Positions 34,996-46,500 of a stretch of DNA of 64,000 nt are shown one piece after another. The DNA is from Gonapodya sp. JEL0774. Taxonomy: Eukaryota; Monoblepharomycota; Monoblepharidomycetes; Monoblepharidales; Gonapodyaceae. The translations under genes and the position numbers were made by a program. The first letter of the stretch is position 1, and each line of letters begins with the position of its first letter. Below the pieces are notes generated by a model. It was not told where the DNA came from. It did not search any database and was given only the letters and a program-made list of their open reading frames with translations. The stretch spans positions 1-64,000 of the forward strand of contig JADIIX010000058.1 in NCBI GenBank assembly GCA_027604505.1, given 5' to 3'.

Positions 34996-37603
34996 ATGAC
35001 AGCGTCTAATGAAAAGTTTTCACTGACAGTCCCGGGCATAGTTGAAGATGATGGTGACGAGTTTGCTCACCTTTTCGATAAAGGAATCAACGGACATTGG
35101 GACGGTGCCAACCAGAGCAACGAAAGAATAGGATATGACGCGCACAGTCATGTTGGGTTGGATCCTCAACAGCGACCACAAATGGAGGACGACGAGGAAG
35201 CTGGAGCAACTCCAACTCCAACCAGAATCATACAGACATTTGCACCACCTCCGTTGTCACTCGTACCACCTATCAACACGTCTCCTTCTGGGCTGTCCTT
35301 GTTGCCGCAGCCGGTCGAACACTCCGAAACACGCGTTATCGCTCCTCGACCTCTCTCATTGAGGTCATCCCTGTCCCTCCATTCACCTACTGCAGGCCTC
35401 TCCCCCACTCCGACTCTGCGACTCGATTTACCAACCAACCATCGTTTTTCTTCTGATGGTGTGCACGAAGCAGATGGGCCAACAGCATCTCATATTGTTG
35501 TGCTTCGTCCAGTGTCTAGCTTCTCCACTGGCGCTGTTGCAAGGACAAGGGCCCTCTTGCCACCACTCATTGCACCTTACAGGTTTGGTCATATAGAGGA
35601 GGATTTATTTAGGGGAGGGTGAGTCCGAAGCATGCACTCTAGGGATCTTGCGTGAACATTTCCAGGAAATCTAGGAATATTGTGATTAGATCCGGACTCA
35701 AACTTTGCAAAGCGATATGCGCAAAGATCGTTTGCTAATCGAATCATTCCGAGCGGCAAACATCTCGATGCATTGCCGCGGATATTGATTATCGAGCGCG
35801 GCGAGGACTGATGCTCCCGAGAAAGTATCTTGAACCTCACGGAGGATTTTGTTTTGTGGCAACCCCAGATATCCCAAACCCCGCAACCACCGCTTCCTTC
35901 GCCGTTTGCGCCTCCGAACCATTGTTTCATTGACACCTGATCCACCGGCACCGGACCTTCTCGAGTTCTGCGGAGCTGAAAACATCAAATCTCTTCACAT
36001 TCCCGTTGCAAAGTCTAAAGGCTCCATCCCTTTAGGTTATGCCAGGGTTTCCGCCATTCTGCAAATATTGGTAAACGCGCAGCGGCATCCGATGTATGTA
36101 CACTGCCTCGACGGTGCCTTGGTAACTGGCTCGGTGATCATGTGTCTCCGCAAGTTGCAGCTGTGGACAGGCGCTGCTGCTATTGCGGAGTTCGCACGAT
36201 ACAGTGGCGACACCGTGGAAACCGAGCAAACTGAGTTTCTTGAAAGCTTCGGTGGAGAAATTGAGTTGCCAAGTCAGGGAGATATGGAACGTTACCCTCC
36301 GTGGCTTTGGGCTGGAGGGACAAAGATCCCTTTTCAGAAGAAACACCCGACGCTCAGGGTCCGGTTTGCACAACCGAAAACTCCACCTGCTCCAACTGGG
36401 ACTCCAAATGGAGGAGTTCCGAGTGCTGACAAAGATTATTGGGAAACCCGTGCTCCTAGGTCGCCGTCTGATCCTTTCGCAATTGCCGCAGCAGAGAGGC
36501 GGAGGACGCCACCCCCACATGCCATGCTTACACATCCGGGACTCCCTCTGCTTCCGTCCCCGCGACTTCCGCAATCTGCTTTCTCTACGACTGTCTCGCC
36601 CGGTTCATCGAAAAGAATGTCGGGCTCCGGCCGGTCGGCAGATTTAGGACGTGAAGGGACCGCCCCGTTTACCTTCCTCGCGCCGGTTCCTTCGGCTCAA
36701 CATTCTACCGTCGCAGGTGCGACCACCTTTCTGCCTCCTGCGACCTACCCGGCCTCTCCTCCCAGTGGGCCGGATCGGGTTTCGTTGCCCGGATCTCCTC
36801 CACTTCCGTCGGAGTCTTCGGGACACCAAACCAATGCATTTCCTTTTCCACCATCTCTCGATTCCTCATCTTCGCTCGGACTTGGCTCCCCAGTGGTATC
36901 AGTTGCGGGAACGCGGGATGTGTCACCAGTGTCGACGCGTCCTTCGAGTGCAAAGGGGTCTCGACTACAACAAACATCTTTCATGTCTTCCTCAGTCCCA
37001 CCCGACCCTTTCAATTCATGGGTTCTGGATCCGTCAATACCATCCTCTGCACTCGACCTCCGCCATATCCCCGGGTCGGACCTTGAGAATACTTCCACGA
37101 CTGCGCCCGCTCCGGTTCTATATTCTCCGCAGCGCGCTTTTTCCTCCTCCCCACACCCTCAAACCTCACGAACGTTGGTATCCGTTGAGCGCTCTGATCG
37201 CGAACTCCACTCTAATTCTGGTCAGCCACCACGACCTGCCTCCATCATGTATCGGCGAGAAACGTCACAACCTCCTACCCGACGAATGACAGCCACCGCC
37301 AACGGAGACGGATCTGTTTTTGTGGGTGGTGTCGCCCAGGCCGTGCGTGGGGTTATCAGCGCTTCTTCTGGCAGGCATGGATCATCTTCTCGTGGTTCTG
37401 AAGCCGATCGCGAAAGAGAACGAGAGAAAGAGAGGGATAGGGACAGGCTTGATCCTTTTGGTGCGCGCAAAAGAGAGATATTGCGAGCCCTCACTACCGG
37501 CCAGAAGGTGGTGGTGGATGACGACGAGGCGGATGATATTATTGAGGCTAGGGACGCGGGCGTTTCCCTGGTGGTGAAAGGTTTAGCGTTGGAGGGGATC
37601 TAA
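34996..37603 (+). CDS. PFA-DSP/OCA-family protein-phosphatase-like protein, probably inactive
   Basis: Exons 34996-35618 and 35869-37603 join with GG|A to form GGYPKPRN; about 785 residues. A roughly 195-residue disordered leader is followed by the dual-specificity-like domain: APYRFGHIEEDLFRGGYPKP, FLRRLRLRTIVSLTPDPP, the active-site loop MYVHCLDGALVTGSVIMCLR and FARYSGDTVETEQTEF. The expected HCX5R signature reads HCLDGALVTG, so the phosphate-binding arginine is replaced by Thr. This is also seen in yeast OCA4/OCA6-type members, so the protein is likely non-catalytic or atypical. A long Ser/Pro-rich tail and a charged helix (SEADREREREKERDRD) end the protein. Fungal OCA proteins form a complex linked to inositol pyrophosphate signalling; a similar role here is inference. 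Confidence 0.82.
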
Positions 37604-37786
37604 TGGGAAACTGATAAGTTGGTTTACATAAAAGCATTAATTTGTGTACACACGTCACTTGCACTCAGTTTTGTTCAATACTTCTGCGTTTTTCATTTCG
37701 ATTAGTGGATTAGTGAACGGGTTCTAGAGAAAATGGGAATTGCTTGAATGTATTTCTGTATATACACTAGGGCTTCTTGTACAGGT

Positions 37787-40360
37787 CTACAAAATGGTTA
37801 CAATTACTTCAGTCAGAGTCAGCAAAACATATCCAGAAATCAGTGTGTACCCAAGCCATCTGTGAATCTTGAACCCCTGCAAAGGTACAACCACCCCGAT
37901 GAACAGCAACACAAACATCAAGAGCACCAGGCTCGTCCAAATAACTCTTGAAGCAACAAAATGGACCTCTCCGTCTTCAATTGAAAGAACCGCGAAGGAT
38001 AGACCGAGCCCAAGCACTAAATCTGATCACGTCCAGAAAGGTATGTGGATGTGTACCGCATCATCAATGTTCGGGAATACCTACTTAGAAGCGGTCCACC
38101 AAATGCAGCAGCTATTGCCATAGTCCCAAGACCCATTCGAGCCATGGCTAAATCAGTCTAGAATCAAGTATGCGAAGAGTTCACTTCGAATGGACATTAC
38201 AAGAAGGGACCAACCCCCTCGCAACTTACAATTAAGTCACCAAAACTATTTCCAATAGCGAAAACAGTCAGGCCCAGGAGCGCATCATTTATTTGCAAGA
38301 TCTTCCCGAAAGTACTGAGGATACCAACGAGCTCATTTGCGATCATCTATCAAGAGCATCACGGAGTAAGAATTGTCGTCCTCCCGGCACTTCAAGATTC
38401 TTCGCTGCAAAACCACTCACGTATATCCAAGCCATACCCGAAAGAAACCCAAGAAGTGCAAGTAAGGGATACCATTTTGGTGGTTCCTCTACCTTCGAAA
38501 ACATGAACACTGCTATAGCAACCAAAATGCTCAACAGCAAGGTCGGTATCCACGAAGGAATCCCAAAGAGATTCTCATGGATGCCTATACAGACAACATA
38601 AAAGATTCAACAGCTTTGTGGGGCTGAATTCAATCGTGAAGGCGTACCGATAAAAATTATGCAGACGGTCCAAGGAACCAACAAACAATTGATAGTTGCC
38701 AACCATTTGTGCCATGACCGGGCGTGACCAGACTCAAATGTCAGTGGGCTTGGTAATAGAGTCGTTTTTAAAGTCAGTGATTCCATGATAAATCTGAAAG
38801 AGCTAGTGTCCTGTTGTGACAGTTCACCGGGAAAGTCGTCCTCTGCTTCGTTCTCAAAGCTCTCAATATCATTTGCTTCTAAAGTTAGACCATCACCGAT
38901 TTGTTGGTCACCGACAAGTGCTTCGTCCCGTGGTGTCGAGGGTGTTTGAAGAACAAGTGGTTCCGAATAATCGTCATCCATCACAACTGGGATTGTAAAT
39001 CGCAATGGGATCCAAAACGGAAGCAAAGCGAGTCCGGCTAAGCGTTCATAAAGCGGCGTTGCTCTCCAACCTTGTGCAAATGGTGAGAGGACAGAGAGCA
39101 GCGTATAGATGGTAGAATACACATTCTCAGTACGAGTACTCGTATTCGAGGCATCAGGCATGTCGAGGACGGGTGGGTTGTCCTTCTCCTGTTACAGAAC
39201 AACCATAAACCAGATGAACCCCACTCTGCAAATGTCACACTCTGAGTGATAAACACAAATTGACGCACGTCATCGTCCAGAGTAAGGTGGATGTCCGTTT
39301 CATTATCTTCCAAGAGTCTGGAAGTTTCGTCAGGCCATGCAAGGTCATCGGAATCTTCTGTCTGCCCAACGTGTGTTGCCACGCCTAAACGGAACATACA
39401 GGTTCAAAAAAGCACATGTGAATTTAGAAAAACTGGTCAACACACTTAATTTGTTCCTGAGCGCCTTCCTGCGACGGAAAATGACGTGCCCAACGACTAC
39501 TACGAGTACGTAGATCACATAGTACAATATCTAACACGACATGAACACAGCATTCCGCAATGAGCGGTGCCAGAATTGGTCACGAACAAGTGAATCAACT
39601 ATCGTAGAGAACTCACCATCACTGTGCTTTCGACTATTGTTATCTTCCCATCAGCCAAGACCACTATTAACATAACCAGCGCGCCAACAAATGTAGCAAT
39701 GTCACGCAAAAAGGGCCTCCTTGGAACCGAGAACTGTTTGAATGTCAGGATCTGACGCCTACGTTGAAGTCCGTGGAACCACTCACTGGCTTCTCATTGA
39801 GTAAAGCAACCGCACCAACTACGACCATGATGACAAACAACGAGCCTCCTACGTAGCGATGTACAACGGCTGAGCGACTCCATTTTCGTACAAGCAACTG
39901 AGATCACAAACCGAGTAGAACACCAATCCCAAGTTCGTTCGTTCCAACATTCGAAAACGCTGCAACGGACGAGAAAATATCCGGAGCACCGTTGCCTAAT
40001 GCAGCGAGAGTGACTCCTGCCACTGATTCAGATAGTGAGAGTGCTCTGGAAGTTCGGGTAAGGATTCAATTGGTTGGTCGACACGTCAAATCCCCGTTGC
40101 ACGCACTTCGTTAGGCGCTGGATGTTTGGAACAAAGAACGACGAGACAGTAGTTGCAAAAAGAAGGAATATGTAGAGAAGCCAGGAGGTCTTTGCGGAAA
40201 GATCCAAGGTATGGCTTCAAATGAAGTGGCAAGAGTCGACGGTGCCACTTACCAGGAGTATGACTGCCAGTCCGGGGTGTCCGTTCATGGTGCAGTAGTA
40301 AAAGGCGGCATAGTTTATGATGGAGCCAGTTTGATTGGAACATTGGTCGTCGCTCATGAG
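37787..40360 (-). CDS. Cation/Ca2+ exchanger of the NCLX/CCX (SLC8B1-like) group
   Basis: Exons (high to low): about 40360-40253, 40199-40107, 40045-39912, 39848-39787, 39733-39617, 39530-39446, 39384-39269, 39188-38648, 38584-38421, 38346-38230, 38157-38085 and 38022-37787. The first region has INYAAFYYC. The alpha-1 repeat is [20 protein letters not shown] and the alpha-2 repeat [16 protein letters not shown] with [10 protein letters not shown]. About 11-13 hydrophobic helices flank a hydrophilic loop (acidic, [20 protein letters not shown]). This is the family layout of K+-independent/mitochondrial or vacuolar sodium/calcium exchangers. The start is uncertain: ATG 40357 is the first Met of the supported exon, but a signal-peptide exon upstream is likely because a canonical acceptor precedes it. 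The gene is head-to-head with USB1. Confidence 0.85.
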
Positions 40361-40458
40361 CTACAAGCGGGAATCCACCTGAATGAATTCATATGATCAT
40401 CCCCCACAGTTCTGCGCCACAATGGCTCATTGTGACAGTGGATTACTCTTCGAAGAGT
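40361..40458. promoter_or_regulatory. Short head-to-head promoter region, in-frame 15-bp direct repeat at its plus-strand edge
   Basis: About 100 bases separate the exchanger and USB1 start codons. GTGGATTACTCTTCG is present at 40438-40452 and again at 40468-40482 (30-base spacing). The second copy encodes VDYSS of USB1, and the first is in the same frame upstream of ATG 40459. Confidence 0.45.
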
Positions 40459-41457
40459 ATGAAACTCGTGGATTACTCTTCGGATGAAGAACGCTTGGAT
40501 TCGGATGAGCAAATTCCGCTCAAAGGAACACCTGCCAATTCATCGTCTGGGTTGAGGCAGCGAGTAGCGAAACTGAACAACTCTGGTGAGGAAGGTTCTC
40601 CAACCCGCGTTATCGGAGATTGGTTCAGGAAATATCTGTTGAAATTCACTCAGATATTCATGAGCACCCGCAAACTCGTGCCCATTCGCAGGGTGATTGG
40701 TTAGAGAACGAACTCGTCGAGTGACCTGCCCCCCAAACTGACTGAAAGCTGTTTCAGGACGTCACTTGCCTACATTCCCGTCAGTTTGTCAGAGGATCAG
40801 TTAAGCCTCGTGCGGAGAATTGTGGATAAGGCGAAAGAACATCACCCTTCGTTTCGGACGCTCGTTCCTGAGGACCCAACACTTGCGCAGACATCCCTTC
40901 ACGTGAGCATAACGCGGCCCACAAATCTCCGGGTTTTCCAGGTGGATGCCTTCATTAATGGCTTGGGAATGAAGGCTGCGAAAAGAAAATCGTGAGAGTC
41001 GGGGATTCACAACTGCACTTGATTTTGATGTTCACCCGATGAGCAGATTCTCGTACAGTCTTGGCTCTTTCCGTATGTACAAAAATGCAGAAAACACTCA
41101 AACATTTCTCGCTCTGGAGGTGCTTGGTGGGAAACGAGATGTTCGTACTGCTGGCCAGTCAGTTGCACAAGCAGCACCATCTCTTGATAATTTCTGTACG
41201 TTCAAACCCAGCTTCTGAACCTTCTTTCAGATGCCGATGCTGTCGTGGGCTCGTTGGGACTACCTAAGTTTTATGCCGTTCCGAGTTTTCACGTCAGCGT
41301 CGCGTGGACAGACGAGGACATTTGTGGTGCCGACATCCTTCGCCAACTCACAACAGGATTCTCAAATGAGCTGGGTTTACTTAGCGGTTTGACTGCGCGA
41401 TGCGTGGAGTGTAAAGCAGGGAACAAGGTTGTGCGCATCGTGCTTCAGGATCGCTGA
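40459..41457 (+). CDS. USB1: USB1, U6 snRNA 3'-5' exoribonuclease
   Basis: Exons 40459-40585, 40654-40699, 40758-40991, 41047-41195 and 41231-41457 give 260 residues with consistent phases. The 2H-phosphoesterase motifs are TSLHVSITRP and PSFHVSVAW (two HxS tetrapeptides). The family blocks HSQGDW joined to TSLAYIPV, RFSYSLGSFRMYKNAENTQ-like (FSYSLGSFRMYKNA here), TQTFLALEV and LGLPKFYAVP are present. USB1 trims the oligo-U tail of U6 snRNA in the nucleus, leaving a terminal phosphate. Intron 4 (41196-41230) is only 35 nt. ATG 40459 gives the usual short MKLVDYSS start; an upstream in-frame ATG (40393) would add 22 residues including a second VDYSS. Confidence 0.93.
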
Positions 41458-41538
41458 CAGCTGGTGCTCTTCTAGCTCTCATGTATAATTGTGATTACAT
41501 AAATTATCCCCACTGATTCCACATCGCTAGCGTTCTCA

Positions 41539-41777
41539 TCATTTGCTAGGAGGGGCCATATCGGCTGCCCAATTCCCCCTCGCCCAACCGACCCAGCCTT
41601 CATTAGAGGACACTTTGCCGGTGGCATAACCTATACCATATTTGCGGAGGTCAATGACACCCTGCACACCAGAGGTTAAGTCTCGATGTCGGGATTTCTA
41701 GAAGCAGTTCGCCTTACCATTGTGAAAGTCACAACAAACAATGCAGCAGCTAACACAAAACGAAAGCAAAAATTCAT
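41539..41777 (-). CDS. Unknown 60-residue single-TM microprotein
   Basis: Exons 41777-41718 and 41661-41539, separated by a 56-nt GT-AG intron (GTAAGG donor, GTGCAG acceptor), phase 0, with a stop in frame just upstream of the start. The N-terminal 20 residues are hydrophobic (FRFVLAAALFVVTFTM), forming a signal peptide or one membrane helix. The rest is polar and aromatic (DLRKYGIGYATGKVS, GWVGWARGNW) and ends APPSK. The size and layout recall small accessory subunits of mitochondrial inner-membrane complexes, but no family was recognised. It is convergent with USB1 (82 bases between stops). The clean intron and codon-like composition argue for a real gene. Confidence 0.5.
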
Positions 41778-42568
41778 CAATTTTCATATGGGATCGAAAA
41801 TGACCCAAAGCCAATCCTGCATTAACACACTCAAAAATCCAAGAATCATGGACATGTTCCATGGGACACAGGAATTGTTATCCTTTGTGATAGGATCGAA
41901 AAACTTCCGTGGGCAGTTGCCGAACGCGGCAGTGACGGTGGACGCTTTCGGGAGCAGAGCAGAAATGAATGAAATGGTGAATCAAGCGTGGTTGGTCTTT
42001 CCAGTCCGCGTGAAACTTGAGAGCGGCACTAGGGATGGTACTTACCGGATATCCACAAAGATATCCAAAACAGATCAACAATAACTTCGACTCGCGAAAA
42101 TCGGGGCTTTGATGGATGGCGGAGGGGGGAAGTTATGGCTCAAAATTCCAAGAGACAAAGCGCAACGCAGTCAAGACTCAAAACTACTCACATGTCGAAC
42201 TGGGGGTATGCTCAACCAATGGGGGAACAGGTAGAGAAACATGCAGGAGAATGAGACCATCTGCCCAAGGAAAAGAATTCAGGAACGCATTAATTTGTTG
42301 TTTAGGATAAGGCAACACATCGCATGAGGAAGAACAAACCGACCAAAAGGGTGGAGCATATCATCGTGAACACCTACCATGGAGGATACGGAGGTCGCAC
42401 ACCTGTGGAGAGTGGGAGGGCGCAGGGATCAACACACCAGACAAACATTGACAGCCTACGCACATATAATTAACATTGGACTCACATGAAATTAATCCCC
42501 GAAGTCCCAATAAGAGTTGAAGGGTAGTTTACATCAAACGAGGCGACGGACAGGCAGATGAAGGAGCC
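41778..42568. other. Intergenic / uncertain minus-strand hydrophobic frames
   Basis: Minus-strand segments such as MVSFSCMFLYLFPHW (about 42259) and NNSCVPWNMSMILGF (about 41865) are hydrophobic and flanked by possible splice sites, but they cannot be joined into a convincing gene. They may be a small membrane-protein gene, or untranslated sequence of the microprotein gene. Confidence 0.3.
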
Positions 42569-43423
42569 TTAAGGTTGGAGATTGAGTTGGTCAGGATGTG
42601 TTGTGCTCAGCAGGCGACGTGGGGAGAACTGATTTAGTTTTCTCGGGAGATTATGTCTTAAATGAGTCCGTTGTGTGAAAATGCACGCTTTCTCGTCCAG
42701 TGACTCCACAGCGACATTGGAACTAAAGTACGCAGCATCTTCTATCATGGCATCCAACCGAGGACGACAAGTCGACAGCGCGTCCGGACAGCCTTCACAG
42801 ATGGTATAATTCCTTTCAGTCCTTCCTGCCTGCAACGTACCAATGGCCACACAGAACTGGATCGCTCTGAAGATAAACCGAAACTCCCGTACAGTCTGGA
42901 AAAAAGTGGGAGGGCGCACGCTTTTCGTGAAAAGAAGTAGCTCTTCCAAATCTTCTTTGTATAAGAACAGGTCGTCTGCATCGTCTTCATCGTCCACTTC
43001 TTGTCCGTCAACTTCGCAGCCCATTGCTCCAACGTCCTTCTCCTGTTGTACAGAATCGACACCAGCATTAGAGGACCGTTGGCGAATATTACTACTGGCG
43101 AAGTCCTTCAGACCATCAGCGGGTACCACGTCCTCATCTGAACTCCCACTGCTCGCCCGACCGTTCACAACCGCGAGAGTCCTACGTTTAGGGCCCCCTG
43201 CATCGGTGCTTGGTCTCTGGAATGAAGAATCAAAGGAGAACTCGACAGCGCGCACAGAGTGGACAGAGGAGTCGCTCGAGTTTCGAAAAGGGGGTGCAAC
43301 TAGACCCTGGGTCGGTTGTGATGCATCATTTCCAGTTTCCGTGACATGTGATACTGCAGGTGAAGCCGACAAAAAGTTATCTGCGAATGAGCTCTGATGT
43401 TTCGAGGCTGAGTCCGTGGCCAT
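42569..43423 (-). CDS. Unrecognised acidic/serine-rich protein
   Basis: ATG 43423 opens a 284-residue frame. The first half is polar and Ser-rich with an acidic run (EVDDEDDADDLFLYKEDLEE). It is followed by TFFQTVREFRFIFRAIQFC, a possible amphipathic or partly buried helix, and a Cys/Arg-containing end. A GTACGT...GAAG segment of 48 nt after CVAIG (about 42843-42796) may be an in-frame intron, so the protein may be 16 residues shorter. No family was recognised. The gene is divergent from MEX67 with 159 bp between start codons, suggesting shared promoter sequence. Confidence 0.45.
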   Translation of the reverse strand: MATDSASKHQSSFADNFLSASPAVSHVTETGNDASQPTQGLVAPPFRNSSDSSVHSVRAVEFSFDSSFQRPSTDAGGPKRRTLAVVNGRASSGSSDEDVVPADGLKDFASSNIRQRSSNAGVDSVQQEKDVGAMGCEVDGQEVDDEDDADDLFLYKEDLEELLLFTKSVRPPTFFQTVREFRFIFRAIQFCVAIGTLQAGRTERNYTICEGCPDALSTCRPRLDAMIEDAAYFSSNVAVESLDEKACIFTQRTHLRHNLPRKLNQFSPRRLLSTTHPDQLNLQP

Positions 43424-43582
43424 GGATCTCTTTATGTTTATGGGAATGTCCTGGCTGAATAGCTGATCATAGTGCTCTGCTTCCCGGGTCCGCAGCAGTC
43501 TGTGCAAGGACCGGGCCTGCCTGGGCTCTTTGTTCCAATACAATACATGTATTCCGACCGCGCCACCGGCCAACCAGCGACC

Positions 43583-46500
43583 ATGACCGTTCGAGCACGA
43601 GGTGGCGGTGCGCTTCGTCGTGGTGGAGGGAGTGAAGGGGGCTCATGGCGCGGCGGCGGGGGAGGAGGTCCCCGTGGACGGGGAGGCCGTGGGCGAGGCG
43701 CTGGAGGAGCGCCGAACGGAGCCGGCTCGTCTGGCGGCATTTTAAACAGACTAGGACCACGCCCGGCTGACGGTGCCGTGGTCTTCGAATCGGACAGAGA
43801 CGGCGACTTGGCCATGGACAGTTCTGTTCGAGGGGGGGCAAGAGGAGGAGGGGCAAATCAACATAAGAAAAAGGGATTGTGAGTTTCTACATGTCGAGAT
43901 GTGAAGCTGGACGGTGGGGGTTGGATGTGCAGAGTGCTCGGCAAGATCCTCTACCAAAGTGGAGAAAGACCAACCCATCCGACAGACATTTCAACAAGAA
44001 GTTGGGCCATGTATAATGCCCATATTGTATTGCTCCTCAAGTATGGAGGTCTCGGAATGAAACCTATGGGGTGTGGCTGGGGCGACAGCTTCTTCTTGAA
44101 TTGGCATCGTACCTCGAGGTCGCTTGTCTGCAAACATTCACTCTAAGAACATACACCTGGACTCCGCACGCTCGTTCTATGAAATACTTGCGGAATCCGT
44201 GGGTGGAGGGAGACTGAACTTGTGATGACTGGATAATCCACTTTCGAAGTGGAGGATAAAAGTGACATTCTTCCGACCGCCCCATTTGCGCTTGGTCTCC
44301 TGTCGATATTCTCCCCTCCTTAGTCTCTCAAGAGCGAAGAAATGTTTCGGGACTAGTGAAGCGTCCAATTCTTCTCTCCCGCATCTCAAACCGTGAACAC
44401 CACCGACCTAACAACCGGCTATTTGCTACCCCTCCACCTTTTAACTCCCTCCCAACAACAGCGATCCCTACGCGGGGGGTCGTCGTCGGAACGCTGAAGC
44501 AGGCACCGCCCCTGTCGTTTCCGCAGGTCCAAGGAATGGAGGAGGGTTCGGACCCCTATTGGGCGAGGGAGCCGGTCAGGGAGGAGCAAGGAAACCTGGA
44601 AGTGTAGATGTAGCGGTGCGTATTAGAAGAGGAGAGGTGTGTGATTGGTGGTTTGTGGGGGGGGGGGGGGGTGGGGGGTGTGGGGTGAAAGACCCGGCGG
44701 AGGGGNNNNNNNNNNCACCCTCCCCCGCTCCCCTCCCCCGCTCCCCCCCCCTGCCTCCCGGCCGCCCGCCCCCCCCCCGGGCGCCCGCCCCCGACTCGTG
44801 GGAATAACCGGTCGATGCGGTTTTGGCGTTTCTGCATCGTGCGTGTTATTTTTTCAAGGAACAGGCTTCGGGCTGACCGATAATCACGACTTTGTAACAC
44901 TGTGGAGGTTTGTTGCTGGATTTAAGTTGGAAGGGAATAATTTAGAAATTTTCGCCAATTTCTACTGAGCCTCGGAACTGCTTGTTACATGCTCCAACTC
45001 AGTCGTTCCAGAGACTGACCGTATCCTCACACAAATAACTCATTCTAGGTCACCGGATGGTCTCCTAGTCCCGAGGCAACCCGCCAACAGCTTATTGCTT
45101 TCATACGAAGTCGTTGCACCCGCAACCTCAATATCGCACAAGTCCGAACCACGGACGGTGGGACCACTGTGGTACTTACTGTTGCCAACTGGGCAGAAGC
45201 GTCGGCGCTTCAGAGGATGTCAGGATCCGCATTTAAAGGCAATAAGCTGTCGTTTGACTTGGTGGAGTCGGAGAAGCCTGCCCATGGCCTACCCTCAAAG
45301 CAGCCTCGGGGTAGCACCGGTGCGGGTGCCCCTTCTAGTGCACCAAATCTCGATCGTATTGGCGTGTTACGGACATATCTCAAATTCCAGTACTCAGAGC
45401 AGATGCAGCTGCTGGACTTGTCGGGCATGGCGACGCACCCGGCTCTACGAGAGGTGCTGCTCAATGATTTGAATAATGAGAAGGTGGGGGGCGTGGTGTG
45501 TAAGATGATTGGGGAAGAGTTTCCTGGAGTGAGTATGCCGAGAGCATGTTTCTGTTCAAAAGTATACTGGTGGGATCGCATCGCTGATCCTTCACAACAT
45601 CCTGCCTCCAAATGGTCCCGAAATCACATGTTTTCTTTAGATTCAATCACTTGCACTCAATTCCAACCGGTTGAACTCTTTGGACCCTTTCCGAACTTTG
45701 TTTCAATACACTACAAGACTTGTAAACCTCTCCCTGGAGAATAATCACCTCAACTCACTTGGCGCACTTGAAGCCATCAAGAACGCGCCACTGCGTGAGC
45801 TTCGCTTGCGCGGGAACCCGGTCTACGACAAAGACGTCGCCCGTCAGTCCAATTATACTGGTCGTGCAGCCGTTGGCCATGTCGTGACCACAAGCAGAAG
45901 ATTCCGGGAGAACGTTCTGGCCATGTTTCCAACATTGATGATTCTTGACGAGGAGTCTATTGAAGAAGGGGCCGAGGATGGCGACATCAACATCGATGTG
46001 GACCAACCCGGGGCAACGGCGGCATCAGGAGGGGTAGTTGGGCGGGACTCGGTATGGCCTGTGCCGATTAAGAAAGGGTGGGTAGACTCGGAGGGAACAG
46101 CGGAGGTGGTTGAAGATTTTCTTTCCAAGTGAGTATTGAGGGGTGGTTGAGTCCCAACTTCCTTGATATTCTAACATGTGCTGCGAAGATTCTTCCCGCT
46201 CTTTGACAACAACCGTCAGGAGCTCCGTGTACTTTACCACGCGAATGCTGTATTTTCCGTTGCCGCGAACAGCAACGTTGCGCCGAACCGAAAACCCATC
46301 AACAGGCGAAGTCGGATAACGAATCAGCATGCCGACGATATGACAAACTGGCAACGAGATGCGAGGAATTTACTCCACTTGCGAGGATCTAGTGGGTTGC
46401 TGCTGCTGGCAATGTCCTTTTTGGTCTTGCTGGTATTAAGGCTAGATGCTGTCCCAAATATTTCAGATGCGCGTTTGAACACACTCGCGTGCGGCCCTGA

